The notes under the pieces are model-generated. The model made no database searches. It saw only the letters and a program-made list of their open reading frames with translations, and was not told the DNA's origin. Below, one piece after another: positions 11,363-23,167 of a stretch of 64,000 nt of DNA (the stretch's first letter is position 1; each line of letters begins with the position of its first letter). Where the stretch lies: the NCBI GenBank assembly GCA_033977485.1, contig CM066992.1, positions 104,829,450 to 104,893,449 on the forward strand, in the 5' to 3' direction. The position numbers and the translations under genes were made by a program. This DNA comes from Hydrangea macrophylla. Lineage: Eukaryota; Streptophyta; Magnoliopsida; Cornales; Hydrangeaceae.

Positions 11363-14300
11363 ATTTCACTCTCTCTAACTCTATTCTCACTGATTTTTCT
11401 CTCTATCTCTCACTCCGCCTTTTTTTTTTTTTTTATAGTGCATTGCAGGTTCAATTCAATCAGTCTTTGTGTTGCTATTAAAAATAAAAATATAATAAAA
11501 ATTAGTCTTTGTGTTCGTTTTCTTTAAAGTTTAGATCATCATTTGAGGTTGCTTATTTTGAGGTTATGAGCTTCATTTAACTATTGTTCTAATCTTTTTT
11601 TATATGCTTTTGCTTGAATTAGTTTCTACCTCTATCTAATTGCTTTTACTTTGTTTCTTCCTCATTTATATTTGCTCTTTTTCCAAATTTGTAGTTTCTA
11701 CCTCTAGCAAATTTGGTTTGCAAGAAAGGTATAACAAAGAAGGATGAAATAAAGATAAATTGACTGTTCTTAAGGGTCTGCATCTGAGGCATTTCTTATT
11801 TCTCAGTTGGCAGCTTCCTGGGACAACACAAAAGTGGTATTCATGATGGGTGGACCAAGATGAGGCTGCATTATAGTGACAGTCAAAGTGAAGTTAAATG
11901 TGCTTATGACAAAATGGTAAGCGATAAGCTTTGATCAAAATTGAGGTAAGAATAAATCAGCATTAGCTTTTAAGTTTTGGGTCTGCAAAGCAAAATCAAA
12001 TTAGCATTAGCTTTTAGCCCTATAGCTTGATATAGTCTATTTTCATGCTCACTGCATTTTCAATGATGAGAAACACATTGTCCTTCCTATTTTATTTTTT
12101 CCTCTTCGGTTCTGGGAAAAGTACCAAAAAAGCATGGAAAGTGCTTTCTATTGTATTTTTCTGTTTGGATGATGTCAATGCTGTTACTTTTGAGTAGTAA
12201 CCATTGGATTTGTAATTTTGAGATAACAGCTTTCTAACTTTATCAATTTACAGGTGTAAAAAGGCAAGGTTGCTCTTACCACCCTCTAAAAATCAAAACA
12301 AGGTATGAATTAACATTTCTTCTATGAAGATAGCTATATTTTGCTGCACATTTTTTTTTACAAAAAAAAAATATATATATTCTGGTAATTCAACTGTAGT
12401 CTAAGACTCATTTTATGGTTTCATCTTTCACCCTGCAGCAGGTGAGTCTTTTTCCATTTTTGAAACATCAATGTGCTGATTCATACAACCAATGATCTAT
12501 TATTCAAGGAATTTGTCTAAAGATGAGGTCTATTTAATTGTTCAGGAAGTTCTCGAAAGTTGTATATTGTAGGTCATGTATTTCTTTGTTTGTGAAAAAG
12601 GGGTAACTTGGATTTCTTTAGTTTAGTATACCATAATAAGTTCCAACTTTACTATAACAAATGATCCTCATGTTCAGAAAGTTTGGAGCATGATATTAAC
12701 TTCAAAATATATTTAATTGTTCAGGAAGTTCTCGAAAGTTGTATATTGTAGGTCATGTATTTCTTTGTTTGTGAAAAAGGGGTAACTTGGATTTCTTTAG
12801 TTTAGTTTACCAGAATAAGTTCCAACTTTACTATAACAAATGATCCTCATGTTCAGAAAGTTTGGAGCACGATATTAACTTCAAAATATATTTTGAATCT
12901 TATAGCAAAATACAAACGATAAAACTAATGAAATTTAGTATCCTTATGCAAGAAATGAACTAAGTTAGCTTCCAAGGGATTGTGACCAGATTTTGCTTAC
13001 AAATTTTAGTCACAATTTTGTATATAGTTGTACCAAACTATTCATTTATCGTAGCTTCTTTTACCTTTTTCTTTTGCGTCGTGCCCACTTATGGAATATC
13101 AAGACAAAGCTTTTACTTTTGTAGACTATTCAATTCATGATCATCAGTAGTGATTAAAAGAGATGTAAAAATAGAGAAGCTATAAAAACTCATTAGTTTA
13201 TAGAGATGGAAAAATAAGAATTATTTGATAGTTGAGTTGGAGATGGAAAAATGTGCTCATGTATCCTAATTTCATGCAGCTTTTGAGAATAAAAGTGAAA
13301 CTTGGCTCAGAGGATGTTTATGGTAGAGCGACATCCTCGCACTGGTTGACTACTAGATTTCTAGAATAGTGTTTATTTGATAAATAGTTCTTGGGTTGTT
13401 AAAAACATGAATGTTTTAACATTGTGACATTCTGTTATGTTTATTCGTTCTCGTTTTCAGTATTTATTTAGACATGCCAGCGAAATCTCTTGGTGCTTTC
13501 AAGAATGTAGTAATTAATTAAACAAAGCAAATGTGATGAAAATGCATTGTTTTTTTTTTTTTTGGGGCGTCGTGTCCTGTGACATTACTAGTCCAAACTA
13601 ACTAAGCCACTGAGAGAAGAGCATTACAAGAATGCACTTCAAATGCAGCTCAATATCCTAATAATTGTGACTTATAAAGTGCTTTTCTAGTTGTCTTTAT
13701 CACATATACAAGAGAAATGACCATATTGCCAAAACACACAATAGTCAACTATGAGTCTGTGTCCAACATGAGACTATCCCCCAAGGGAGTTGGGACCACA
13801 TGGTCCATTCCAGGGAAACAAAAGATATCTGTGTGTTCTATTGTTATATACAAGTGGACTTAAATCCAGCTTCTTCTACCTTTTTCTCCTAAACCAGTAT
13901 CAAAATACCTCTGCCCTTTCTCAATCTCACCCAAAGATATAAAATTACCATGAAGAGCAGGATTAAAGTAAATTTTGACTTGCACATTAATAGAATCAAA
14001 TTATGGGGTGGAATAGAAAAGGAAACATACTTGGAACCATATCTAGCCACATTTCTGAATATCTTCCTTGCTGCAACTTTTGCCTCAAATTCACTTCTGA
14101 TCTGCACGGCAGACTCGTCCCCATTTGTCGAATCTAGTATCTGTTCATCAAGCGTAGACAAGACGCCGTGCCTAACTATTTTTATCAACCTCTTCATATT
14201 CCAGGCAGAGATATTTTTAGGATTCAACCTATGCAAATGATCAATTGTTATCCCCTCCTCTTGCTTCTTAAAAGCCATTTCAGGATACTTTACGCTCGAG

Positions 14301-16018
14301 ATTCTACGGGGCCCACCAACACCTCCTATAATCCTCCCACTCTTGGTTGGTGGGAGGAGCGCGGTGGCCCTGAGGTCTGGAGGCACGGTCACACCCGCAC
14401 TCTGAAGCTTCCGAACCTCAGCCATTGTCCTCTCATCCTCTTCCTCGTTATTCTTTATTTCAATCAAAGGCGGACCCGAGAGAGTTTCAATAACATACTG
14501 ATTGAAAATTGACTCTTGAATTCGATCAAAGAAAGTGCTGACGTGAAACGAAGATGCAAGAACTTTCACCATGAGGGTCTTCACTAGCCATAACAATGTG
14601 CTCACCAACATACAGATCAAAAAACTGTTCACATACCTAAGAAACTTACTTTTGGTTTCTCTCTCAACTTTTTTGTCAAACATGTAATGCCAAGACATCA
14701 AAACCAGACCCAACCAAATACAATTCTGAACTGCTTTCCTCACCCCATAAACAAAATACAGAACCCTTTTACGCAATAGAAAATTCCTCTCAATAAAGAA
14801 AACAACAATTCTAATCCCCCAACCAGAAACCAATCTACCACAAATCAAAACCAGAACCAAAACCTCCCATTTCCATAATTGTAGCCCCCAAAGTCTTATA
14901 CCCTTCAATTTAGGAACTGAAAGACTACAAACCAAAGCACCCACAATCAAAACAAGACTGACCCATTGAAGCAGAGTCAAGGCATTGAGATTGGCCTTCA
15001 TGTACTCTTCAGGAAGATCCTCATCAAACAATGGGTCTTCTTCTTCATCCTCTGTGGGCTTGGCTACCATTCCAGAGGCCCTCCCTAGCATTCCGGACCT
15101 CAAAGGACCCGATTTCCCGACCCGCCCAGATCTACGCTCCATTCCGGATCTTCGCTCCGGTTGCTCGGGCGGGTCTATCAATCTGGACCTTGTCTTCGTC
15201 CTCAATACACTCTGTCTCCTCTGGAAAGAGGTACACCTCAAAACTTCACCGCCACCATTGTTATCGGCAGAAATTCCGAAATTCGACCGCCGTCGACTGT
15301 GATACTGACGATGTTGAGGAGTTTCATCGTCATCTTCATCATCATCAGAAGAAGATTCACTATACCGTTTCTCAACAATTTGTGGGTCCACATTGGAGGA
15401 AGGTGCTTGAAACGACACTTTGAGATCTTTCGAGGTGGAAACTCGATTTGGGTTGTTATTGTTTTTGTTCATCGGACTCTCTGCGACAGGGGGCAAGTTT
15501 CGAGCGTTATGATCGTGACGAAGCTGAAGCTCATCCATCTCTAAATCCATGTCCAAGGCCATCTCTGTACCCGCCGATCTCTGCATATTCAAGAATTGAC
15601 CAATCAGCTTCGAAGGTGGGTCCTCCGTGCGTTGCTGGAAATAAAAACCATCGCCGGTGCCGGCGACGGCGCCGGCGCCGCTTCCGCTTCCACCGCCGCC
15701 GTCTTTCCAGAAATCGTAACTCGACTCCCGCCAAATCTTGTTGTCAGTACCAGCTGGGGCCACAACATCGGTGCTGCGATCGACGCCGTCGATCTTGACA
15801 ATGACCTCACGGCGGTCGGAGAGATCAACGGTCTTCATCGGTTGATGATGATGATGATCTTCAGCTTCTTGGTGATCCTGTAGAATCGGGTGTTCTTCGT
15901 GGTATATATCGTCGGACCCACTTACGGAAATCTTTCTTGAATGCTTATTATTATTATTATTATTATTGTAGGAGCCATGAGATTTAAACGATTTTTTGAA
16001 CGAAGAAGAGAAGTCCAT
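8466..16018 (-). CDS. MSL6: MscS-like mechanosensitive ion channel (MSL4/5/6 type), five exons
   Basis: CDS is complement of 8466..8754, 9705..9907, 10022..10315, 10573..10696 and 14031..16018. All four introns are GT-AG and the phases join, giving 965 residues. Known role of the family: tension-gated, anion-preferring channel of the plasma membrane. Residues 1-340 are a hydrophilic N terminus with poly-Asn and poly-His tracts, WRESSYDFW (96-104), PPSKLIGQFL (134-143) and an acidic EEEDPLFDEDLPEEY stretch. Membrane segments lie at about 348-370, 383-410, 430-447 and 460-485, a cytosolic loop at 500-700, then two more at about 732-750 and 755-773. The last leads into the MscS pore and beta domain (HPYDVGDRCEIDG, 788-800) and the C-terminal GNYYRSPDMGD and HRMNHQDMGEKW blocks. 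The start is the first ATG of the long exon, before MDFSSSFKKSFKSHGSY. The paralogue number (4, 5, 6 or 8) is less certain than the family. Confidence 0.93.
8755..9704 (-). other. MSL intron 4
   Basis: Donor GTATGT after exon 4 and acceptor CTGCAG before exon 5. It contains a possible MITE at about 9133-9424 and poly-T runs. No coding sequence. Confidence 0.85.
9133..9424. mobile_element. Possible MITE in MSL intron 4
   Basis: The left end TAGGCTTTGTTTGGTTA resembles the complement of the right end, TAAGGCTTCGTTTCGTTC. The interior repeats GTTTGGTTA and GAGGGAAA phrases. The ends are imperfect and no clear target duplication was found. Confidence 0.35.
11292..11359. repeat. (CT)34 microsatellite
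   Basis: Uninterrupted CT dinucleotides of about 68 bp within MSL intron 1, flanked by T-rich sequence. Confidence 0.95.
12532..12889. repeat. 179-bp tandem duplication in MSL intron 1
   Basis: Copy one is 12532-12710 and copy two is 12711-12889. They differ at only a few positions (for example GTATACCATAA against GTTTACCAGAA). ATTT follows both copies, so short homology may have mediated the duplication. Confidence 0.9.
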
Positions 16019-17162
16019 TAAATTATTAAATAAAGATTTTTCTTTCTTTTTTTTTACTATCGGAAAAAGTATATGACTGACAAATTAAGATTGGTTTCAG
16101 TTATAGAAACTTTCTATATTTTATTTAGTACTGGAGTATAATAAATTATAATACTAGAAATATTGACAAGAATTCTGTATTTGTAATATACTTATAATAT
16201 GGGTTGGACGCGTGTACGGATGTTGCCATTAAAAGGCTTTAGAATTTTGCTGAGATATTGGAATATTGAGAATGAAACAGAGAACAGGTGGCCGCGAAGA
16301 CGACCATACAAGGGTCAAGGAGTACCAATCCGCCGCGACTCACGTTTTTAGGTTTATATTTATTGTAGTACTAGACTACTAGTATACGTATATATATATA
16401 TATATATATATTATGGCGAGGTTTTTGGTGTAATTTGCAAAGAAAACGATTCACGTGGAACTTGGTACATAAAAGAAGTTTTTTGTCTCTATCAAACGAT
16501 TCACATGCATTAGCGAGCAATGAGCATGTGTTCCGTTTTATGTCATACTTTACAATTTGTTCCATTGTTCACTGTCGCATCATTTAAAATTGGATAATAA
16601 TTGGGATATATCTATTTATACAATTTTTGAGATACAATTTAAAAGAAGTATATATCTGACTCATGTGTCATTGTGGGATCCAATGACATCACAGGAGAGA
16701 GATAGACACATTTATTAGATTGTGTCCCAAAAATTGTGTGAATAGGTATGTCCCAATCTTTCCTCTTTAAAATTATAATTTGGGAAACATAGCAAGTGAG
16801 TCGTGATCCGTAACAGCAAGTTGTCCAGGTAGCGCTTACGTGGTACTCGCAGAATCACACGACGGTTTTTTTTTTTTTTTAAATCCGCAGCAACAAGTTG
16901 TCCAGGCAACGCCTACGTGGTACTGGCAGAACTACACGATTTTTTTTTTAGTTGTAAAAAAAAATAAAAAATCATCGTGTGATCCTACTAATACTACACA
17001 TTGCTGGGGTATTGCCAAAATCCTTAGGCCAAAGTTATTTTATGCCACATCATCAACCACACTTGTAGGCCATCTACTGGCTTTTTAGGTGTGTTAATTT
17101 CTTAGCTACGTGGCAAGCTAATGGCGTCGTGTATTGAATCCTTTAGGTGAGGAGAGCGTGAG
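16019..17162. other. Upstream (promoter-side) region of the MSL gene
   Basis: No gene seen. Poly-T and (AT)n tracts (16388-16412) and a 77-bp imperfect tandem duplication (CAAGTTGTCCAGG at 16817 and 16894) lie here. The MSL promoter should be in the first part, but I cannot place a transcription start. Confidence 0.5.
16800..16950. repeat. 77-bp tandem duplication
   Basis: Two diverged copies carrying GCAACAAGTTGTCCAGG and TACGTGGTACT with a poly-T spacer. Related phrases recur towards 17110 (TACGTGGCAAGCTAATGG). Confidence 0.6.
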
Positions 17163-18332
17163 TGTTTGCTCCCAAAAACCGCTAAAGGTTTTCGAGCCCA
17201 AATGGAATGTTGAATAGGTTTAGGAGAGGCCGACCCAGGGATTGCAAAGGCCCATCGGGCCCAAGAGGTGAACATCACGTGGTTCAAAAGGGCAATGCTG
17301 TTGTGCTAAGTTTGGAAGCCCGATTGGTGAAGTCAGTCATGTAATGTTCAATCGGGCACTATCGTAAACGAGCAATAGCGAGACTGGAGCCCGATGGATA
17401 ATATTAGTGACAGGCATGACGATTGGACACCTTGCTAGGAATGAATGGTAAAGGCCAGTTACAAGAGCCCGAGTGATCAGTAAGCATTTGTAAGGATGCC
17501 ATCGGGCATGGAAGTCAGGGAGCGTAATGGGTAGTAGAGTCGCGAGCCCGATCTGGCTAAAGATGTCATTGATGTGAGCGCGATGATTTAAACATGGAAG
17601 GTGTTTCACTCTTAGTTGTCATAATGACATTATTCTGATTTTAAGGAAGTAGAGTCCGTTTTGGAAAGGAATCTAATCACGCCCAGCTGGATATGGGAGA
17701 TTAATCGCTAAAATATAAGGATTGATTCAATCAGGGTTCAGATAAGGCAGAGATTGGAGATTAGGAAGGATTCTATAATCAATCAACCTCCTTGGAGCGC
17801 AAGTCAAGGAATCCTTACCTTATCAAAATTGGTTAGGGCCGTTATAAATATAGAGGCTGGCCAACCATGTAGAGGACTCCGCGTCATCTGGAAAAACAGC
17901 ACTCAAAACAGCATTCAACATAGCATTCGAACATTTATGTTCTCATTGTTCTGCATCCATACCAAATAGGTCTGTCCTTTTGTTATTTTACTTTTTCATT
18001 TTTTGAACAATCAGAGCATGTTCTGGTCTTGTTCTTTGGTCGTATGTTTTATTTTTTCCGAACATTCAATAAAATATCTTCATAATTTTTTAAACCGTTT
18101 GTGATTGTTTACCTAGTATACTCAGCACTATTTGGCTTGTGCACTTCAGTACTGTCAACGGATTTTTGGTCAGGGTACTTTCCTACTCTTCATACACAAT
18201 CACTCTATTTAGAAGACAGATCTAGAAAGCCTTGAGTATCACTCACTCAAGCCTAATAGGAAATTAGTTTACACACACACACACACCGAGCTCGTTTGTC
18301 TCTAGCACACCCGCACAAAACTATAGCAAACA
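17163..18332 (+). repeat. 5' LTR of the Tat element (1170 bp)
   Basis: Starts TGTTTGCTCCC and ends TATAGCAAACA. It aligns along its whole length with 33300-34474, with scattered substitutions. A TATA-like TTATAAATATA near 17841 is conserved in the other LTR near 33980 and is a plausible promoter. Confidence 0.95.
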
Positions 18333-18336
18333 TTTT

Positions 18337-18356
18337 TGGCACGCCCGGTGGGACCC
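18337..18356 (+). promoter_or_regulatory. Putative primer-binding site
   Basis: TGGCACGCCCGGTGGGACCC begins 4 bases after the 5' LTR end, the expected place for reverse-transcription priming; its initial TGG would pair with a tRNA CCA end. I cannot name the tRNA from sight. Confidence 0.6.
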
Positions 18357-19577
18357 ATAGTGTCAACACATGCCTCCGAAGAAGGATAAACATACCGGAA
18401 AAAACAGACAGGACGATACTGCTGTTGACCCATCTGTTGAAGAAAATATCGGTCGTTTTCTTCACGAGAGCGACGTGATTCTGGAGGCAATTTCAGAAGT
18501 CATGAGGATGAAGGCTGAGCCTATGAGGCAGGACTATAATGCCTTGATAGGATCGATGGGTAACTTCAAAGAATTAATCGGCCAAACGACCGAAATACAT
18601 CGAGGTCAGATTGACCTCATCACGTCCACTAGGACCACACTCAAAGTTGGATGGCCTAATGGATATGATAGGCCGACTCGTAACTGCGTACGACGCCAAG
18701 GTCAACAAAGAGCAGGTTACTGGGTCGGACTCTGGTGTATCGCAGATATTCGATAAGCCAAAGGATCCACCTTATGTAATCCCAAATCTTAGGGAGCATA
18801 ATGGTTCAGGAAAACAGTCTGAATCACATACCGGAGAAATTAGCAGTTCAGTGGTCACCGATCTCAATGGATCAGCGACACCAGTTTTGTTTGACCATTA
18901 GGCTGAAATGGAGATCTAATCGGCCACACACCTCCCCCTGTCCACTGCTGGGGGGCAAAGGACTAATGGATGTTGTTGGACCCATCAGGCCAACAACAAC
19001 CAACACCAATTACCACCTTCGATAATACCCCTATGGTAGTGGCTCATCCCGTCGTTCCACAACCATCAACAGGGAGGAGTTGGTGGCGGCCATACACGAA
19101 GAGTATGGCCCATTTATGAGAAGGATGGAAAGGCCGACATATAGACGACCATACCCACCTGAGATTGACCAAGCCTACTTTTCCCAAGGATATAAGGTTC
19201 CAAATTTTACTCTGTTTCTAGGGGAAAATGAGCAGTCATCGTGGAACATATTGGTCGTTTTATCGTTTAATGCGGCCATGTGGGTAGTAATGACCCATTA
19301 AAACTTAAGCTATTTCCAAACTCGCTCACGGGAATAGCGTTTTCATGGTATGTTAATCTTCCGGCCAACTCCGTACAGAATTGGCAGGGGATGGAAGAAT
19401 TATTCCACGACCAGTTTTATAGAACTGAGCCCAAAACATCACTGGCAGATTTGTCCAGGATATTGCAGTTAGTTGGAGAGACCGTTGAGACTTATATAGC
19501 CCATTTTTGAAAGGCAAAATATAGGTGCAAAACGGTCTTGCCCGAAGAAGAGTACGTTAAGATGGCCATGGGGGGAA

Positions 19578-19942
19578 TAGGGATGGCAATGGGGCGGGTT
19601 TCCCGGGTTCCCCGCCCCGCCTCGCCCCGCCTCTAATAGGTAGGGTATGGGGGGGCTTAATAGGGTTAGGGGCGGGTATGGGGGAGACTTTTTAAACCCG
19701 AGTCAGGTTCGGGTCGGGTTCGGGGGTAGGGTTAAAAAACCCGAACCCGCCCCGATTATACTGCAAAATTACTCTTATGCCCATGTATTACCTAAAATCC
19801 TTAGAGTATAAATACCTCTTATAATGATGCAGCCTCATCATTTAGGGCACACCACAGTCACGCAGGCCACGGAGCTCCTCGGCCTCCTCCTTTTCTGCCG
19901 CCGCCGCCAGCGTGAGCCATTCCCCCCCCCCCCCCCCCCTCC

Positions 19943-20004
<62 letters not shown>

Positions 20005-20742
20005 AGGTATTAGTGTCTGTGTTCGTGTGTATCAGTGTGTGTTCCCCAAATCTGTTCATATATATATATATGTATGTACAGATGACAGATCTGAGCGTCA
20101 ACACTATCTAATGCTTAATAACCCTCCCAAATTCTAAAGGTTCATTAGTCATTACACAGTATATGTCATGCGTGTATAAATTTAATGTAAAAAGGTCAGT
20201 GTTCCCCAAATCTGTTCATTACAGATTTATATTTTTTACAATCTCTTCAAGCTGCTCAAACTTCCAAGACTCCTGTCAAGATGTCCTCCAAGTTGATTAT
20301 CTTCCAAGATCCTGGATAATAGAGTCCAAATTAACACAAATCATCAGGTTATTACTCCAACAGATACATAATTGTATTTGAGTACTTACAGCAGTTCAAG
20401 TGTAGCAATGTCACCAATTTCCTTAGGTATTGAGCCACTGATTCGATTTCCTAAAATTTAGTACCAATACTTAATTTTCAAAGATTTAGCAAATGGGTCC
20501 AGTATTAACAAGGGGAAAGAAATCAATGGACAGATTAATTATTTTGCTGGTTTTGCTTTGAAAAACTTTCTGGATCAAGATTTCCACTTAGATTTGATCT
20601 TAACCGGGGCGGGGCGGGGTCGGGGTCGGGAAGAGAGACTATGCGGGCAGGGCGGGGGCGGGGGCGGGGGGAGTGTTGAGTGAGGCGGGGCGGAGGCGGG
20701 GTATGAGGGCCCCGTCCCATACCCGCCCCGTTGCCATCCCTA
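19578..20742. mobile_element. Non-autonomous hAT element carrying host gene exons
   Basis: Terminal inverted repeats of about 22 bp begin TAGGGATGGCAATGGGGCGG on the left and TAGGGATGGCAACGGGGCGG read inward from the right. The target duplication GGGGGGAA is a perfect 8 bp (19570-19577 and 20743-20750). Removing the element and one duplication copy restores the reading of gag across the site. Subterminal regions are GC-rich. The interior has an 18-C run, (CT)n at 19945-19998 and exon-like LRR sequence on the minus strand. I see no transposase. Confidence 0.93.
20240..20450 (-). pseudogene. Captured LRR receptor-kinase exon fragments inside the hAT element
   Basis: Two exon-like blocks are separated by an intron with canonical ends. 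The first (20390..20450, 61 bp after a TTTTAG acceptor) reads GNRISGSIPKEIGDIATLEL and stops at a GTAAGT donor. The second (20240..20311) is exactly 72 bp, between CCAG and GTAAAA, and reads a leucine-rich repeat beginning LILEDNQLGGHL. Chains of 72-bp exons, one LRR each, with the phase seen here, are typical of LRR receptor kinases; the GNRISGSIPKE wording suits subfamily VIII-2. The first exon is 11 bp shorter than that norm. A captured fragment, not a working gene. Confidence 0.8.
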
Positions 20743-22551
20743 GGGGGGAATGTCCTTTGAACTTTGTAAGAGGTTTGAGGGGACTGACTTCTGTGATTTA
20801 TTTTAGTTGGCCATGCGGGCCGCTCGTTACGAGCGTATCCTCTTGGATGAGCAGGAGAAAAAGAACTCGTCCAAGGGAACGTACTACAAAGATCCAAATT
20901 GTGAGGTTCACTTAACGGACTGTGACCTCGAAACAGAAAGCGATATGGCCGAGTTAACTTGTAAATGGCCGATTGTGTGCAATGCCTTAAACAAACCCAT
21001 CAACAATAATGCCGCGACAAAAAAGATGGCATTTGAGGCGGGAAAAAACTACACTTTTGATATAACTATGGCTAATTAGATTTTCGATGCCCTTCTGGAT
21101 GATAAAGTGATCAAACTTAGTGAAAGTCATCGGATCCTAAGGTCGATGACCTAAAAAACAAAGAATATTGTAAATGGCATAATTCCTGGAAGCATTCTAC
21201 TAATAATTATGTCATTTTTTGTAATGTTGTACAGGAGAACGTGGAGAAAGGAATGTTCAAATTCTCGGACAAAGCCATGGGAATTAATGCTAATCCATTC
21301 CCTCAAATCACCAGCGCTAACATAGTAACGCCCGATTTGACCAAGCTAACCAGGCCAAGGCCAAAGGTGGACCTGACCGAGAAGGAGGAATTGCCAAAGC
21401 ATAAAGAAGGAAAATAGATTGTCGGTTCAGCCACCGAAGGGCCGAATGTGACCATCCACGAGCTCCAAAAGACATACCAGGAGCGGAAGGAAAAAGATCG
21501 CAAGGCCGAAGTGAAATGACCCGATCAACTACTGATAGCCTGATCACCAGTTTATGGCACCAACTTGAGCTGATAGAACAAAGCCTCTGCCCAAGGTGCA
21601 AGGACAACATTAAGAAAGAGGCTTCCAGCCCGAGCAAGAGGCCTAGAGTTAACGAACACCGAGAGCATAACCCGAGAAGGCCTGTGCATGAGAGGCTTTC
21701 ACTGCCCAAGCAAGGTCAGTTTAGGCCCGAATGGCAGCAGAAGCCGTCGCTTGCTCTACATGCAGGCCTAAGGGATTCAGGTCGCTGAAGGGCAAGGCAT
21801 GATCAAACTTTCAAGAAACTAAAAGTAAAAGAGAAGGCCCCAGCTCCGGTCATGCATCCAAGGATGATACTACCACCGAGAATGGACGAGGGAATGTGGT
21901 ACAAGGCAGGACATCCTAAATTCCAAATGAAGCCCAAGTACAGCAAGCCTCGTAAAAGAAGATATCAAAGTGCGAGGCAAACTGAGCGGGAACTCAATAT
22001 TGGGAGAATCGGGCTCACGGTTCTCCTAAGACCAATGCACCTGAATTGCCTGATTCCCAAGAACATCCAACTGTGGAGGAACTCATTTTTCCACAAAAAT
22101 GCTGGTAAAGGAGCGATGCAGCCACTGAGTGCCTTAAGGAAATCTTTGGGAAGGAGAAGCGAAATGAAGGGTGTAAGCCCGAAACAGACGTAATGGACAT
22201 GGAGTCCGATGATAATCTTTCAGATTCGGACGCTACACCATTCTAATTCGGGACCATCCCTGTAAGTCTGTCTTCAAACATGGTTTTCACTTTACCCATG
22301 TCCTTTATGGCCAGGCCAGACCAGCCAACGACCAAAGAAGGAGATGTGTTAGAGGATCGGACATATTCTGGAGTGGAGGGGAGACTGTCACACCTAACGT
22401 AGTGGAAGCAATAAGCAAGAATGTGGACGCTACAGACCTGTAGACCGATCGGCCAAAGAGTGCCATCTTGAGGTCGAAAGGAAATTAGACCAAGGAGGGG
22501 CAACAGCCAGGAGGCCCTGTCAAGGTAGTTTTTGAGAAGCTGGCCTATTAA

Positions 22552-22908
22552 ATGTCTCAGCATTTAAAGCCTCTATACGTGAAAGGACATGTTGAAGGCA
22601 TCTCGATAAACAGAATTCTCGTTAATGGATGGTCTACCATCAACATTATGCCCCAGATAATGTTGAGAGTTCTCCAGAAATCCAAGTCAGAGTTGATACC
22701 AACCGAGATGAACGTACAAAGTTTCACAGGAACACCCTCAAGAAACAAGGGTATTCTACCTCTGGAACTGACCATTAGAAGTAAGACGGTTATGACTGCT
22801 TTCTTCATTGTGGAGACATCCGGTGCCTATAATGCATTGCTGGGCCGAGATTGGATTCATCCTAACTACTGTATCCCTTCCACCTTCCATCAGTTGTTAA
22901 TTTTTTAG
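22552..22908 (+). pseudogene. Retroviral-type aspartic protease domain of the Tat element
   Basis: Open for 118 residues. It has KGHVEGISINRILVNGWST followed by INIMP and later YNALLGRDWIH, which matches the order of Tat proteases. Where the family has the catalytic Asp of a D-S/G-G triad, this copy reads NGW, so the enzyme should be inactive. Known role: cleavage of the Gag-Pol polyprotein. Confidence 0.75.
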
Positions 22909-23167
22909 AGGGGAAATGAAGTTGAACTAGTTGGAGCAAATACAAAGCCGTTCGTAGCTTGCATGCAAACGGACGATGGAGTCTCGTATGAAGATGACAT
23001 CGGGCCAGTCAAGTTACTAGGATGTGGCAAGATAGGAAAACCAAATCCAGCTACTTTTTGTAAAGGAGTTCCACTGGACTTGAAGTCTTATTACCACAAT
23101 CTCAATCGGATTGAGGAGTTAAGGCTGATTGAGGTCAATGAACATGATGTGATCGATGAGTCAATAG

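Larger units (their letters stand above)
10697..14030 (-). other. MSL intron 1 (3.3 kb)
   Basis: Donor GTATGT directly after the exon 1 codons for ...YGSK and acceptor TTCTCTGGCAG. It holds a long (CT)n tract, a smaller one at 11016-11038, a 179-bp tandem duplication and an A/T-rich remainder. I saw no coding sequence in it. Confidence 0.85.
18370..22245 (+). pseudogene. gag: gag of the Tat element, frameshifted and split by a hAT element
   Basis: Starts at the ATG before PPKKDKHTGKNRQD. The frame changes near 18600-18660 and again later. The capsid-type core is clear from VPNFTLF (19198) through LFPNSLTGIAFSWYVNLP and FYRTEP to VKMAM near 19572, where the hAT element breaks it. It resumes at 20751 with SFELCKRFEG, FQLAMRAARYE and KNSSKGTYYKDPN. 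The remaining stretch to about 22245 is basic, in several frames, and would correspond to nucleocapsid and linker. Known role: structural protein of the virus-like particle. Stops at 19278 and 19508 and others prevent expression of a full protein. Confidence 0.8.

Noticed and set aside
11233..11481. Plus-strand frame rich in Leu and Ser
   Set aside because: Translation of the (CT)n microsatellite in MSL intron 1.
13950..15883. Several plus-strand frames of 60-130 codons
   Set aside because: All lie opposite MSL exon 1, whose minus-strand frame is supported by family motifs over 660 residues.
20535..20915. Frames over the GC-rich right end of the hAT element
   Set aside because: Composition artefact of the subterminal GC-rich repeats; only the part after 20751 belongs to gag.
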